This document shows, in pieces, positions 1 through 6,458 of a DNA stretch of 9,146 nucleotides. The DNA comes from Pyrinomonadaceae bacterium (GTDB lineage: Bacteria; Acidobacteriota; Blastocatellia; Pyrinomonadales; Pyrinomonadaceae). Position 1 is the stretch's first letter. Each line of letters begins with the position of its first letter. The stretch is from the NCBI GenBank assembly GCA_013695245.1, contig JACDAW010000164.1:1-9146 (forward strand), in the 5' to 3' direction. The notes below the pieces were generated by a model. That model made no database searches. It was not told the origin of the DNA and worked only from the letters and a program-made list of their open reading frames with translations. Made by a program: the position numbers and the translations under genes.

Positions 1-33
1 CAGCCGGTATTTTTTCTCGATCTCGATGCCCAT
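1..33 (-). CDS. Partial CDS, N-terminus of a probable CYTH-domain protein
   Basis: Only the first eleven codons are in the window, and they run off the left edge. An ATG at 33-31 opens a frame reading MGIEIEKKYRL. The string EIEKK fits the ExExK motif that opens the CYTH fold (CyaB-type adenylate cyclase, thiamine triphosphatase and inorganic tripolyphosphatase families), where it binds metal and triphosphate at the first strand of the tunnel barrel. Family members typically begin with a very similar M-x-x-E-I-E-R/K-K string. The ATG lies one base after the TAA stop of the ABC permease, which fits translational coupling in the same transcript. No close Shine-Dalgarno is seen; a GGGTAAG string lies about 14 bases upstream, inside the permease. 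Substrate and activity cannot be judged from this fragment. Confidence 0.6.
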   Translation of the reverse strand, partial: MGIEIEKKYRL

Positions 34-34
34 T

Positions 35-1348
35 TTACGATTGTCTTACCCAACGCATCACTTCCGGGATCGTCGCGCGCTTGCCGTACATCAACATCCC
101 CGTGCGATAGACGCGCGCCGCAAGCCACATCAGCCCAACGACGCTTGCGAAACCGATGAGAAGCGAAAGCGCGATCTGCCAGAACGGAGGCGTCTCCGTC
201 ATGATGCGCAACAGCATAATGATCGGCGAGAAGAATGGGATGATTGACATCAGCAGGGAAAATGTTGAGTTAGGGTTGCGGATAACGGGCGTAGTCAGAA
301 TAAATGCGATGACAAACATAAAAGTGATAGGCATCGCCATCCCTGTGCCCTCCTGCGATGTTGTGACCATCGAGCCGACGAGCGCGTAGCAGGTTGAATA
401 AACGAAGTAGCCGACGAGAAAGAAAAGTATGATGTAAATGTAAATCTCCGGCGCGATGCGTGGCAAACTTAACTCTCCGCCGCTCGCCGCCATCGCCCCC
501 GCGCCGTAGAGACCTAACAAAACTGATACGAGCACCCAAATGAGGAATTGCGTAAGCGCAACGAGCGACACACCCAAAATTTTGCCGACAAGGAGCGGGA
601 GCGGGCGAATCGAAGAGAAGAGCACTTCCGATACGCGCGTCGTCTTCTCTTCCACGACCGCCGCAAGCACCGCGTTACCGTAGAGCAGCACCATCACGTA
701 GATGAGGCCGCCGACGGCGTAAGCGAGCCAGAAACTGCCGCCCGCATCGCGCTGCTCGCCCTCACCACCGACCTTGATCGCATCAAGTTCCACACGGCGC
801 TGCAACTGCGCGAGCCGACCTTGATCGATCTGCGCATCACTCATGCGTTGCTCGATCACCGCGCTCGTGATGCGGTTGCGCATTCGCTCGGCGGCGAACA
901 CGTCGCTCGTGTTGCGGGCGTAATACTCAACTTTACCGTTTTCGAGAACGTCCTGCGGAAGCACAATGTAGGCGTCTAGCTCTTCCTTACGCACGCGCCG
1001 GTTAAGATCGCGTTTCGTTTCATCAATCGAATTGTTTACGAGGTCAGCTTGTTCGAGTTGAAAACGTGCGCGGGCAACGCCGTTCCGCGCCGTGTTTTCG
1101 TTTCTGTTGGTTGCTGTCGCTTCTCCGCTATCGCGCGTAACGTGGTCGCGCACGCGGTCGTACATCCGCCCGGTTTGATCGACGACGGCGATGCGCGTCG
1201 TGCCGCTACCTAACTTACTCATGATCAATACGGGCAGCACCGAGATTCCGATCATTAGCACAGGCCCCAGTAGCGTACTGATCAGAAATGAGCGCGTGCG
1301 TACTCCTGCAATGTACTCGCGCCTAATGACAGCAAGTAATTTATTCAT
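35..1348 (-). CDS. ABC-2 type transporter permease, NatB/YhaP-like
   Basis: This is a membrane subunit of a two-gene ABC exporter, 437 residues, complete. The layout matches the NatB-like ABC-2 family: one N-terminal membrane segment (about residues 21-43), a long extracytoplasmic domain (about 48-205), then a C-terminal bundle of about five further membrane segments (near 207-232, 253-282, 302-327, 337-352, 366-381 and 390-411; exact edges are uncertain). Just after the second segment is the conserved stretch EEKTTRVSEVLFSSIRP (233-249), typical of the cytoplasmic coupling region in this family. The start ATG overlaps the ATPase stop in an ATGA, so the two are translationally coupled. Characterised relatives export sodium (NatAB), but the substrate here cannot be inferred and could be a drug, lipid or peptide. 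The extracytoplasmic loop is rich in Arg, Asn and Asp and has no recognised motif. Confidence 0.88.
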   Translation of the reverse strand: MNKLLAVIRREYIAGVRTRSFLISTLLGPVLMIGISVLPVLIMSKLGSGTTRIAVVDQTGRMYDRVRDHVTRDSGEATATNRNENTARNGVARARFQLEQADLVNNSIDETKRDLNRRVRKEELDAYIVLPQDVLENGKVEYYARNTSDVFAAERMRNRITSAVIEQRMSDAQIDQGRLAQLQRRVELDAIKVGGEGEQRDAGGSFWLAYAVGGLIYVMVLLYGNAVLAAVVEEKTTRVSEVLFSSIRPLPLLVGKILGVSLVALTQFLIWVLVSVLLGLYGAGAMAASGGELSLPRIAPEIYIYIILFFLVGYFVYSTCYALVGSMVTTSQEGTGMAMPITFMFVIAFILTTPVIRNPNSTFSLLMSIIPFFSPIIMLLRIMTETPPFWQIALSLLIGFASVVGLMWLAARVYRTGMLMYGKRATIPEVMRWVRQS

Positions 1349-2262
1349 GACGTTTCATTCACTTTGGTGATGAAGATTTCATGCAAACTCGGTTCGACTT
1401 GCTCAAACTTCGTCACGCGCACTCCGCTCGCCACCAAACGTCGCAACAATTCTTGCGAATCTGCGTCTGCGGCAAGCAACACTTCTTCATAATCTCCCGC
1501 CGACTTGATGCTCGCCACAAGATCTCTGCTATCAAGCACGCCCTTTGCTTCGCCCTCGTAGCGCAATGCAACGGCATTTCTCCCGAAGCTGCGTTTAACC
1601 TCGCGCAGACTTCCTGATAAAACTTTGCGCGCATGATTAATAAGGCAAATGTCGTCGCAGAGCTTTTCCGCTTGCTCCATCAAGTGTGTGGAAAAAATGA
1701 TTGTGCGACCCGCCGCTTTCAACTCCAGCACGGTTTCCTTCAACAGTTCGGACTTGACAGGATCAAGTCCCGAAAAAGGTTCGTCTAAGATCAACAGATC
1801 GGGTTCGTGCATCACGGTGGCGATGAACTGAATCTTCTGTTGCATTCCCTTTGACAGTTCATCCGTCTTCTTATTCTTCCATTCGCTGAGCTTTAACTTT
1901 TCCAACCAACGATTCGCCGCTTCGTCTGCCGCGCGACCGCTCAAACCCTTGAGTTCGCCGAAGAAGCGCAACTGCTCGCCAACCTTCATCTTTTTATACA
2001 GCCCGCGCTCCTCCGGCAGATAGCCGATGCGATTCTGCAACTCCGAATTCATCGGGCGGCCGAGCAACTCGATGCTGCCCACGTCCGGCGCGGTGATGCC
2101 GACGATCATGCGGATTGTCGTCGTTTTCCCCGCGCCGTTCGGCCCGATCAGTCCGAAGATTCTGCCGCGCCTGACGACGAGGCTCAGATCATCTACGGCC
2201 GTAAATTCGTCGTACCGCTTAGTGATGCCGTTTACCACCAACGCTGCATCTTGATTCATCAT
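1345..2262 (-). CDS. ABC transporter ATP-binding protein, NatA-like
   Basis: This is the cytoplasmic ATPase subunit that powers the adjacent ABC-2 permease; 305 residues. All nucleotide-binding motifs are present: Walker A GPNGAGKTT (40-48), Q-loop region near YLPEE (81-85), signature LSKGMQQ (136-142, a variant of LSGGQ common in this subfamily), Walker B LLILDEP (156-162), D-loop SGLDP (164-168) and switch His193 in STHLMEQ. Residues from about 215 form the C-terminal extension seen in NatA-type ATPases (DUF4162-like), ending in LHEIFI. The frame opens with two adjacent ATG codons. The first (2262) is used here; a GAAGG string lies 12 bases upstream, rather far for a Shine-Dalgarno. The stop overlaps the permease start. 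It is preceded by a non-coding gap of about 160 bp, so this is probably the first gene of its unit. The ATPase assignment is firm; the transported substrate is unknown. Confidence 0.93.
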   Translation of the reverse strand: MMNQDAALVVNGITKRYDEFTAVDDLSLVVRRGRIFGLIGPNGAGKTTTIRMIVGITAPDVGSIELLGRPMNSELQNRIGYLPEERGLYKKMKVGEQLRFFGELKGLSGRAADEAANRWLEKLKLSEWKNKKTDELSKGMQQKIQFIATVMHEPDLLILDEPFSGLDPVKSELLKETVLELKAAGRTIIFSTHLMEQAEKLCDDICLINHARKVLSGSLREVKRSFGRNAVALRYEGEAKGVLDSRDLVASIKSAGDYEEVLLAADADSQELLRRLVASGVRVTKFEQVEPSLHEIFITKVNETS

Positions 2263-2318
2263 AAAGCTTGATCGCCTTCGACGCTTAACAGAAGATTAAC
2301 CGATGAACTGCTGTGCTA

Positions 2319-2344
2319 AGTCTTAATACGAGGGATCGAAGACT
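2319..2344. repeat. Short inverted repeat in the serA-ABC gap
   Basis: AGTCTT (2319-2324) and AAGACT (2339-2344) form a perfect 6-base inverted repeat around a 14-base centre. It sits 57 bases upstream of the ABC ATPase start, within the 163-base gap 2263-2425. It could be an operator for the ABC unit, or chance. There is no T-run beside it, so it does not look like a terminator for serA. I see no convincing -35/-10 pair in this gap; TATTAA on the minus strand near 2328-2323 is a weak -10 candidate that overlaps the repeat. Confidence 0.2.
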
Positions 2345-2425
2345 AAAGTTTTGAAACTCCTGCACGTCGCCGCGCTTCTGGAAACGACAAAGTGGTGGAC
2401 GCAAGTTTGAATCGTCAGGCGAGCT

Positions 2426-4015
2426 TCAAAAATTGATCTGCCGCAGGTCGGTCACTTGTTCAATGGCGCGCAATTCATTCAAGGCTTCGACCGCAAGCGG
2501 TTCATCAATCTCGATGATCGCCATCGCCTCGCCGCCCGGCTCGCGCCGACCCAGTTGAAAACGACTAATGTTGACGCCGCGTCGGCCGAGGCTTGTGCCG
2601 ACCTGACCGATGACGCCGGGCACGTCCGCGTTGCGCATCACAAGGACGTTTCCTCGCGGGATCGCCTCAACGCCGAAGCCGTTGATTTCAACGATCCGCC
2701 CGTCTGTCTCTCCGCCAAACAAACTTCCAGAGACAGTTCCGACGCCCTTGATGGTCGTCACGGTAGTTTGTAGGGCAGGCGTCTTTTCACTCGTCACGCG
2801 CTTGTAAGAAGCCGTCACATTGATGCCCCGCTCTTCTGCGATCAGCAAAGCATTGACGACATTCACGCGCGTGCTCATGTCGCGCAGCAAGCCCGCGATG
2901 AAGGCGCGCGTCACGGGCGCAGCGTCCATCTCGGCAACGTCACCCGCATATAGAATATTTACCTCGCGCACAGTGTCATCCGTCAACTGCGCGTGGAATT
3001 TGCCGAGACGTTCCGCAAGCTGCATGTAAGGTTGCAGTTTGTTCAACTCATCCGCGCTGATCGAGGGCATGTTGACCGCGCCGCGCGGCGCTCCCGTAAG
3101 AAAGTAATCGCGCATCTGCTCGGCGACTGTAACGGCGACGCCCTCTTGCGCCTCCCGCGTCGAAGCTCCAAGATGCGGCGTGGCGATCACTTCATCAAGC
3201 GTGAACAAGGGATGATCGGGCGAGGGCGGCTCTTTCTCAAACACGTCGAGCGCCGCGCCCGCCACGCGCCCTTCTTTGATCGCTTCATAAAGCGCCGCTT
3301 CATCAACTAAACCGCCGCGCGCGCAGTTGATGATACGCACGCTCGGCTTCATTAGCTTGAAAGCCTCCGCGCCGATAATGCCGCGCGTCTCAGAGGTAAG
3401 CGGCGTATGCACGGTGATGAAGTCTGCGGCGGCGAAAACTTCTTCGAGCGGCGCGATCTCGATCTCCATATTGCGCGCTGCTTCCTCCGAGACGAACGGA
3501 TCGTAAGCGATGACTTTCATCTCAAACGCGCGCGCACGGTTTGCCACCACGCGCCCGATACGACCTAAGCCAACGATGCCAAGCGTTTTGCCACGCAACT
3601 CGACCCCGACGAAACGCTTCCGCTCCCAACGTCCTTCTCTCAAGCTCACGTGTCCATGCGGGACGCGGCGGGCGAGCGCAAGAATCAACGCGAAGGTGTG
3701 CTCGGCCGTTGTCATCGTGTTGCCGTCCGGCGCGTTCATCACAATGATGCCGCGCTTCGAGGCTTCCGCGACATCAATATTGTCAACGCCCACTCCGGCG
3801 CGTCCGATGGCGCGCAGCTTCACGGCTTCTTCCATCACCTGCGGCGTAACTTTCGTTTCACTGCGCACGATTAGCCCCGCGCAATCGCGCACCGCATCAT
3901 GAAGGGCAGCGTCTTTCAGCCCTGTTCTTTTATCAACCGTAAACCCGGCAGCGCGCAAAGGACGCAGCCCGTCTTCACTTACGTCATCGGCGACGAAAAT
4001 TTTTATATTGTTCAT
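2426..4015 (-). CDS. serA: D-3-phosphoglycerate dehydrogenase
   Basis: This enzyme catalyses NAD-dependent oxidation of 3-phosphoglycerate to 3-phosphohydroxypyruvate, the first step of L-serine synthesis in the cytoplasm. From ATG 4015 the product is 529 residues, the usual length of long-form SerA. Visible parts are: an N-terminal substrate domain; the Rossmann core with GLGRIG (149-154) and the NAD-ribose-binding Asp172 in YDPF; catalytic Arg233 (NCARGG), Glu262 (KEPP) and His281 (HLGAS); an intervening domain (about 316-450); and a C-terminal ACT domain (about 456-529), which in relatives gives serine feedback control. The frame stays open up to ATG 4069 (18 extra residues, MLCYKV...), but that ATG lies upstream of a likely -10 box at 4060-4055 and the extra residues do not resemble SerA. 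The first residues from 4015, MNNIKIFVADDVSEDGL, are a normal SerA N-terminus. The Shine-Dalgarno is weak (AAAGA, 4-5 bases upstream). The gene appears to be transcribed alone. Confidence 0.95.
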   Translation of the reverse strand: MNNIKIFVADDVSEDGLRPLRAAGFTVDKRTGLKDAALHDAVRDCAGLIVRSETKVTPQVMEEAVKLRAIGRAGVGVDNIDVAEASKRGIIVMNAPDGNTMTTAEHTFALILALARRVPHGHVSLREGRWERKRFVGVELRGKTLGIVGLGRIGRVVANRARAFEMKVIAYDPFVSEEAARNMEIEIAPLEEVFAAADFITVHTPLTSETRGIIGAEAFKLMKPSVRIINCARGGLVDEAALYEAIKEGRVAGAALDVFEKEPPSPDHPLFTLDEVIATPHLGASTREAQEGVAVTVAEQMRDYFLTGAPRGAVNMPSISADELNKLQPYMQLAERLGKFHAQLTDDTVREVNILYAGDVAEMDAAPVTRAFIAGLLRDMSTRVNVVNALLIAEERGINVTASYKRVTSEKTPALQTTVTTIKGVGTVSGSLFGGETDGRIVEINGFGVEAIPRGNVLVMRNADVPGVIGQVGTSLGRRGVNISRFQLGRREPGGEAMAIIEIDEPLAVEALNELRAIEQVTDLRQINF

Positions 4016-4054
4016 TTTGTCTTTGAATATTGAAACGGAAAAGCTTTGAAGAAC

Positions 4055-4063
4055 TTTATAGCA
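4055..4063 (-). promoter_or_regulatory. Candidate extended -10 promoter for serA
   Basis: On the minus strand TGC-TATAAA (4063-4055) matches an extended -10 element (TGnTATAAT, five of six in the hexamer). No good -35 lies 16-18 bases upstream, which extended -10 promoters tolerate. Initiation would fall near 4048, giving a leader of about 33 nt to the serA ATG at 4015 and excluding the upstream in-frame ATG at 4069. This is inferred from sequence match only. Confidence 0.4.
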
Positions 4064-4074
4064 TAGCAAGTCTG

Positions 4075-4089
4075 TTCGTTATTTACGAA
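4075..4089. repeat. Inverted repeat upstream of the serA promoter
   Basis: TTCGT (4075-4079) and ACGAA (4085-4089) form a perfect 5-base inverted repeat around a 5-base AT-rich centre. Its middle falls near -34 relative to the predicted serA start, where a repressor or activator could contact the promoter. It is short enough to be chance. Confidence 0.22.
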
Positions 4090-4142
4090 AACGGAAGTTC
4101 TGTTTTGAGCGGGAATGCTTCGTATTGTTTCGCACTGATGCT

Positions 4143-4165
4143 GAGGTAACGGATCGCCCTACCTC
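4143..4165. repeat. Hairpin after the acidic small ORF
   Basis: GAGGTA (4143-4148) and TACCTC (4160-4165) are perfect inverted repeats with an 11-base loop, beginning 8 bases past the stop codon of the acidic ORF. In the minus-strand transcript the stem is not followed by a U-run, so it is a poor intrinsic terminator in the sense that matters here. The run of four T lies on the plus-strand side, where no gene needs it. It may serve as a 3' end stabilising structure or be incidental. Confidence 0.25.
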
Positions 4166-4173
4166 TTTTATGA

Positions 4174-4416
4174 TCACATAGGGTCGTCGCCATCCGCTTC
4201 ACTGTTTCGCGCGTCCTGTTCGATGTCGGCGGCATCAAGCGCAGGCGTAACTTCATCGCTCGTATTCTCATTCATTTCGTTCGTTTCACTCGCGGCAAAG
4301 CTTTCGCTTGAGTTCATGTCACTTGGCTGATCGCTTTCCGAACTCACGCGCTGATTCGCAGTTTCCGTGTCACCCGCCACGTCTTCGGCAGGCTTCGGGT
4401 TTCTCGTCTCTTCCAT
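4174..4416 (-). CDS. Small, highly acidic, predicted disordered protein
   Basis: This is an 80-residue hypothetical protein that I do not recognise. It contains about 23 Asp/Glu against 4 Lys/Arg and is rich in Ser, Asn, Thr and Ala. It has one Phe and no Trp, Tyr, Cys or His, so it should be disordered and cytoplasmic, with no signal peptide or membrane segment. Reality of the gene is supported by an ATG 12 bases after the pgpA stop and by a strong Shine-Dalgarno (AAAGGAAG) spaced 6 bases before the ATG. That signal overlaps the pgpA stop codon, suggesting translation as the last gene of the rimO-pgpA unit. A second frame in the same stretch (4271-4083) lacks this support. Against it: low-complexity acidic ORFs can arise by chance, and no homologue can be named. 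A DNA-mimic, chaperone-like or ribosome-associated role would be speculation. Confidence 0.6.
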   Translation of the reverse strand: MEETRNPKPAEDVAGDTETANQRVSSESDQPSDMNSSESFAASETNEMNENTSDEVTPALDAADIEQDARNSEADGDDPM

Positions 4417-4422
4417 GTAAAT

Positions 4423-4430
4423 CTTCCTTT
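4423..4430 (-). promoter_or_regulatory. Strong Shine-Dalgarno for the acidic small ORF
   Basis: The minus strand reads AAAGGAAG here, 6 bases before the ATG at 4416, and overlaps the TAA stop of pgpA (4431-4429). It is the clearest ribosome binding site in the window. It is the main reason to accept the short ORF and its start. Confidence 0.6.
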
Positions 4431-5058
4431 ATCCCGCAAATGAACTGATGAACACCAACAGCGACATCACCGCCGCCGCGTAGATTCCCGCAAGCACATC
4501 ATCCGCCATGATGCCTAAGCCCGACTCAAGAACTTCGAGCCGCCTGATCGGATATGGCTTCCAGATGTCGAACAAACGAAAAAGAGAAAATCCCGCCACC
4601 AGCGTCCACACGCCTGCGCTTCTCGGAACGAAGATAAAAGCGATCAACTGCCCCACGACTTCATCAATCACGACAACGCCGGGGTCTTTACGTCCAATCA
4701 AAGGCTCAACGCGCGAAGCCGCCCACGTGCCCACAAATGTTAATGCCGCCAATGCAAAGATAGCGAGCGTTGTGTAGAGCGATTCGGCTTGCAATCCCGT
4801 CCAACCGCGCGCAGTTGCGAACAGGTAAATTCTCTCGCTCATGGCAAGCGCGCTTGACCAGAGAAAAACGCCGACAAGCGATCCCCACGTTCCCGGCGCA
4901 AGCGGTAAAAGGCCGACGCCGCACGTTGCGACGGAGAATGCGATTGTATCTTTAACACTTCGTCGTCGCGGTGGAGCAGCAATCGGAGCGATTGTAACGA
5001 CTGAAGGATTAAGCTCGTCGCTTGATTCCTTTACGGCTGCCCTAATCTCGTCGCTCAT
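4429..5058 (-). CDS. pgpA: Phosphatidylglycerophosphatase A
   Basis: This inner-membrane phosphatase removes the phosphate from phosphatidylglycerophosphate to give phosphatidylglycerol; 209 residues. The PgpA family blocks are all present: GLLPLAPGTWGS (49-60), KDPGVVVIDEVVGQ (124-137) with acidic residues expected to bind metal, FRLFDIWKP (160-168), and GIMADDVLAGIYA (182-194). Hydrophobic stretches near 41-52, 60-73, 97-112, 137-160 and 187-207 fit a small multi-pass protein. A soluble N-terminal tail of about 35 residues, Pro/Arg-rich at its end (APPRRR), precedes the core. The start ATG overlaps the rimO stop in an ATGA with no evident Shine-Dalgarno, so translation is probably coupled to rimO. 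The assignment is firm. Confidence 0.93.
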   Translation of the reverse strand: MSDEIRAAVKESSDELNPSVVTIAPIAAPPRRRSVKDTIAFSVATCGVGLLPLAPGTWGSLVGVFLWSSALAMSERIYLFATARGWTGLQAESLYTTLAIFALAALTFVGTWAASRVEPLIGRKDPGVVVIDEVVGQLIAFIFVPRSAGVWTLVAGFSLFRLFDIWKPYPIRRLEVLESGLGIMADDVLAGIYAAAVMSLLVFISSFAG

Positions 5059-6404
5059 ACGATGCGGCCGATCAAATCATGTTCTTGCGCTTCAGTGATA
5101 GCGACATTAACGAAATCGCCCGGCTGCGGATCAATGTTTTCCGGCGCGTCGTTGATTAAAACGCAGCCGTCAATCTCCGGCGCTTGCGTTTCCATCCTGC
5201 CCTGCCACAGCAGATCAGTCTCTTGAGATTCGCCCTCAAAAAGCACGCGCACGGTGCGGCCGACAAAACGCTTGTTGCGCCGCAGAGAGATACGCGCTTG
5301 CTCTTTCATCAAGCGGTTGCGACGGCGCATCGCAATCGTTTCGTCAACTTTCCCCCGCAGATCGTAAGCCGCAACGCCCTCTTCATCCGAATAAGTGAAT
5401 ACGCCGACGCGATCAAATTCCGCGTTGCGCACGAAGCCGAGCAGCTCCTGAAAATCCTCTTCGGTTTCGCCGGGGAAGCCCGTGATAAAAGTCGTGCGAA
5501 TCGCGATCTCAGGCACGCGCCTGCGCACGCGCTCGATCAAACGTTCCAAACTTTCGCGCGTGCCGCCGCGTTGCATCAACCTTAAGACGTTACGCGATGC
5601 GTGCTGCAACGGCATGTCAAGATATTTAACAGCTTTCGGCTCGCTCGCCATCACATCCAAAAACTCTTCGCTGATATGCGTCGGGTAAGTGTACATCACG
5701 CGCACCCACTCGATGCCGTCCGTGCGCGCAAGTTCGCGGAGCAAATGCGCAAGCCCGTTCGTCTGTTCTAAATCTTCGCCATAGCGCGATGAATCTTGGG
5801 CGACGAGGATGATCTCTTTGACGCCTTTCTCTGCAAGCCCTTTAACTTCGTTAACGACCGAGCCGAAACGACGGCTGCGGAACGAACCGCGCATCGAAGG
5901 GATAGCGCAGAAGGCGCACGGGCGGTCGCAGCCTTCCGCGATTTTAACGAACGCGCTGTAGCCGGGCGTGGCAAGCACGCGCGGCGATGTTTCGTCATAA
6001 AGATAAGTAGCGGTTTTGTTTCCGATGGGTAGAATCGGAAGTTGGCGTGTGTTCGTGCGCTCGTCGCATACGCTTAGAATATCGTTGATTTGATTTGTGC
6101 CGATGAAGGCGTCAACTTCGGGGAGTTCGGCGCGCAACTCATCGCGGTAGCGTTCGACAAGGCAGCCAGCGACGACGAGACGCTGGCAATTGCCCTCCGT
6201 CTTCAGGCGGGCAGCTTCGAGGATCGCATCAATTGATTCTTGCTTCGCGGAAGCGATGAAACCACAGGTATTAACGACGAGCGTATCAGCTTCGCCTGCT
6301 GCGCCCGTGATCTCGTAACCTGCTTCCGTGAGTTTCCCCATCATCACCTCGCTGTCCACAAGGTTTTTCGGGCACCCTAAACTTACAAATCCGATTTTTT
6401 TCAT
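5055..6404 (-). CDS. rimO: Ribosomal protein S12 methylthiotransferase RimO
   Basis: This radical-SAM enzyme adds a methylthio group to the conserved aspartate of ribosomal protein S12; 449 residues, close to the E. coli length. The N-terminal UPF0004 domain opens MKKIGFVSLGCPKNLVDSE and supplies the three auxiliary-cluster cysteines Cys11, Cys47 (VNTCGF) and Cys81 (AGCLVE). The radical-SAM CxxxCxxC is Cys159, Cys163, Cys166 in EGCDRPCAFCAIPS. The C-terminal TRAM domain covers about 378-447. SLGCPKNLVDSE together with AIPSMRG separates RimO from the tRNA enzyme MiaB. The gene starts 54 bases after the tgpA stop and overlaps pgpA by 4 bases. No Shine-Dalgarno precedes the ATG; the bases just upstream are an AT-rich palindrome (6406-6417), described separately. 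Confidence 0.96.
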   Translation of the reverse strand: MKKIGFVSLGCPKNLVDSEVMMGKLTEAGYEITGAAGEADTLVVNTCGFIASAKQESIDAILEAARLKTEGNCQRLVVAGCLVERYRDELRAELPEVDAFIGTNQINDILSVCDERTNTRQLPILPIGNKTATYLYDETSPRVLATPGYSAFVKIAEGCDRPCAFCAIPSMRGSFRSRRFGSVVNEVKGLAEKGVKEIILVAQDSSRYGEDLEQTNGLAHLLRELARTDGIEWVRVMYTYPTHISEEFLDVMASEPKAVKYLDMPLQHASRNVLRLMQRGGTRESLERLIERVRRRVPEIAIRTTFITGFPGETEEDFQELLGFVRNAEFDRVGVFTYSDEEGVAAYDLRGKVDETIAMRRRNRLMKEQARISLRRNKRFVGRTVRVLFEGESQETDLLWQGRMETQAPEIDGCVLINDAPENIDPQPGDFVNVAITEAQEHDLIGRIV

Positions 6405-6405
6405 C

Positions 6406-6417
6406 TATAAATTTATA
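6406..6417 (-). promoter_or_regulatory. AT palindrome / possible -10 at the rimO start
   Basis: TATAAATTTATA is a perfect 12-base palindrome ending two bases before the rimO ATG (6404). Read on the minus strand, TATAAA (6417-6412) is a good -10 hexamer (five of six), and initiation about seven bases on would fall at 6405, giving a leaderless rimO message. This would explain the missing Shine-Dalgarno. No recognisable -35 lies at 16-18 bases upstream (around 6435-6441), so promoter activity is uncertain. rimO may instead be read through from tgpA. Confidence 0.27.
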
Positions 6418-6458
6418 CGAACAAAGAATAACGTCTCTTGATTCGTCTTAATGGTAAT

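Noticed and set aside
548..979. A 143-codon plus-strand frame opposite the ABC permease
   Set aside because: It is antisense to a clear membrane protein, and its Arg/His-rich low-quality composition is typical of an antisense shadow.
4143..4165. Hairpin considered as the terminator of the rimO-pgpA-acidic ORF unit
   Set aside because: The U-run is on the wrong side of the stem for the minus-strand transcript, so it is kept only as a weak repeat.
4083..4271. A 62-codon minus-strand frame overlapping the acidic ORF
   Set aside because: It overlaps the better-supported acidic ORF in another frame, is Arg-rich like a frame shadow, and has no strong ribosome binding site.
5184..5585. A 133-codon plus-strand frame opposite rimO
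   Set aside because: It is antisense to a confidently identified gene with intact motifs and has no recognisable domain.
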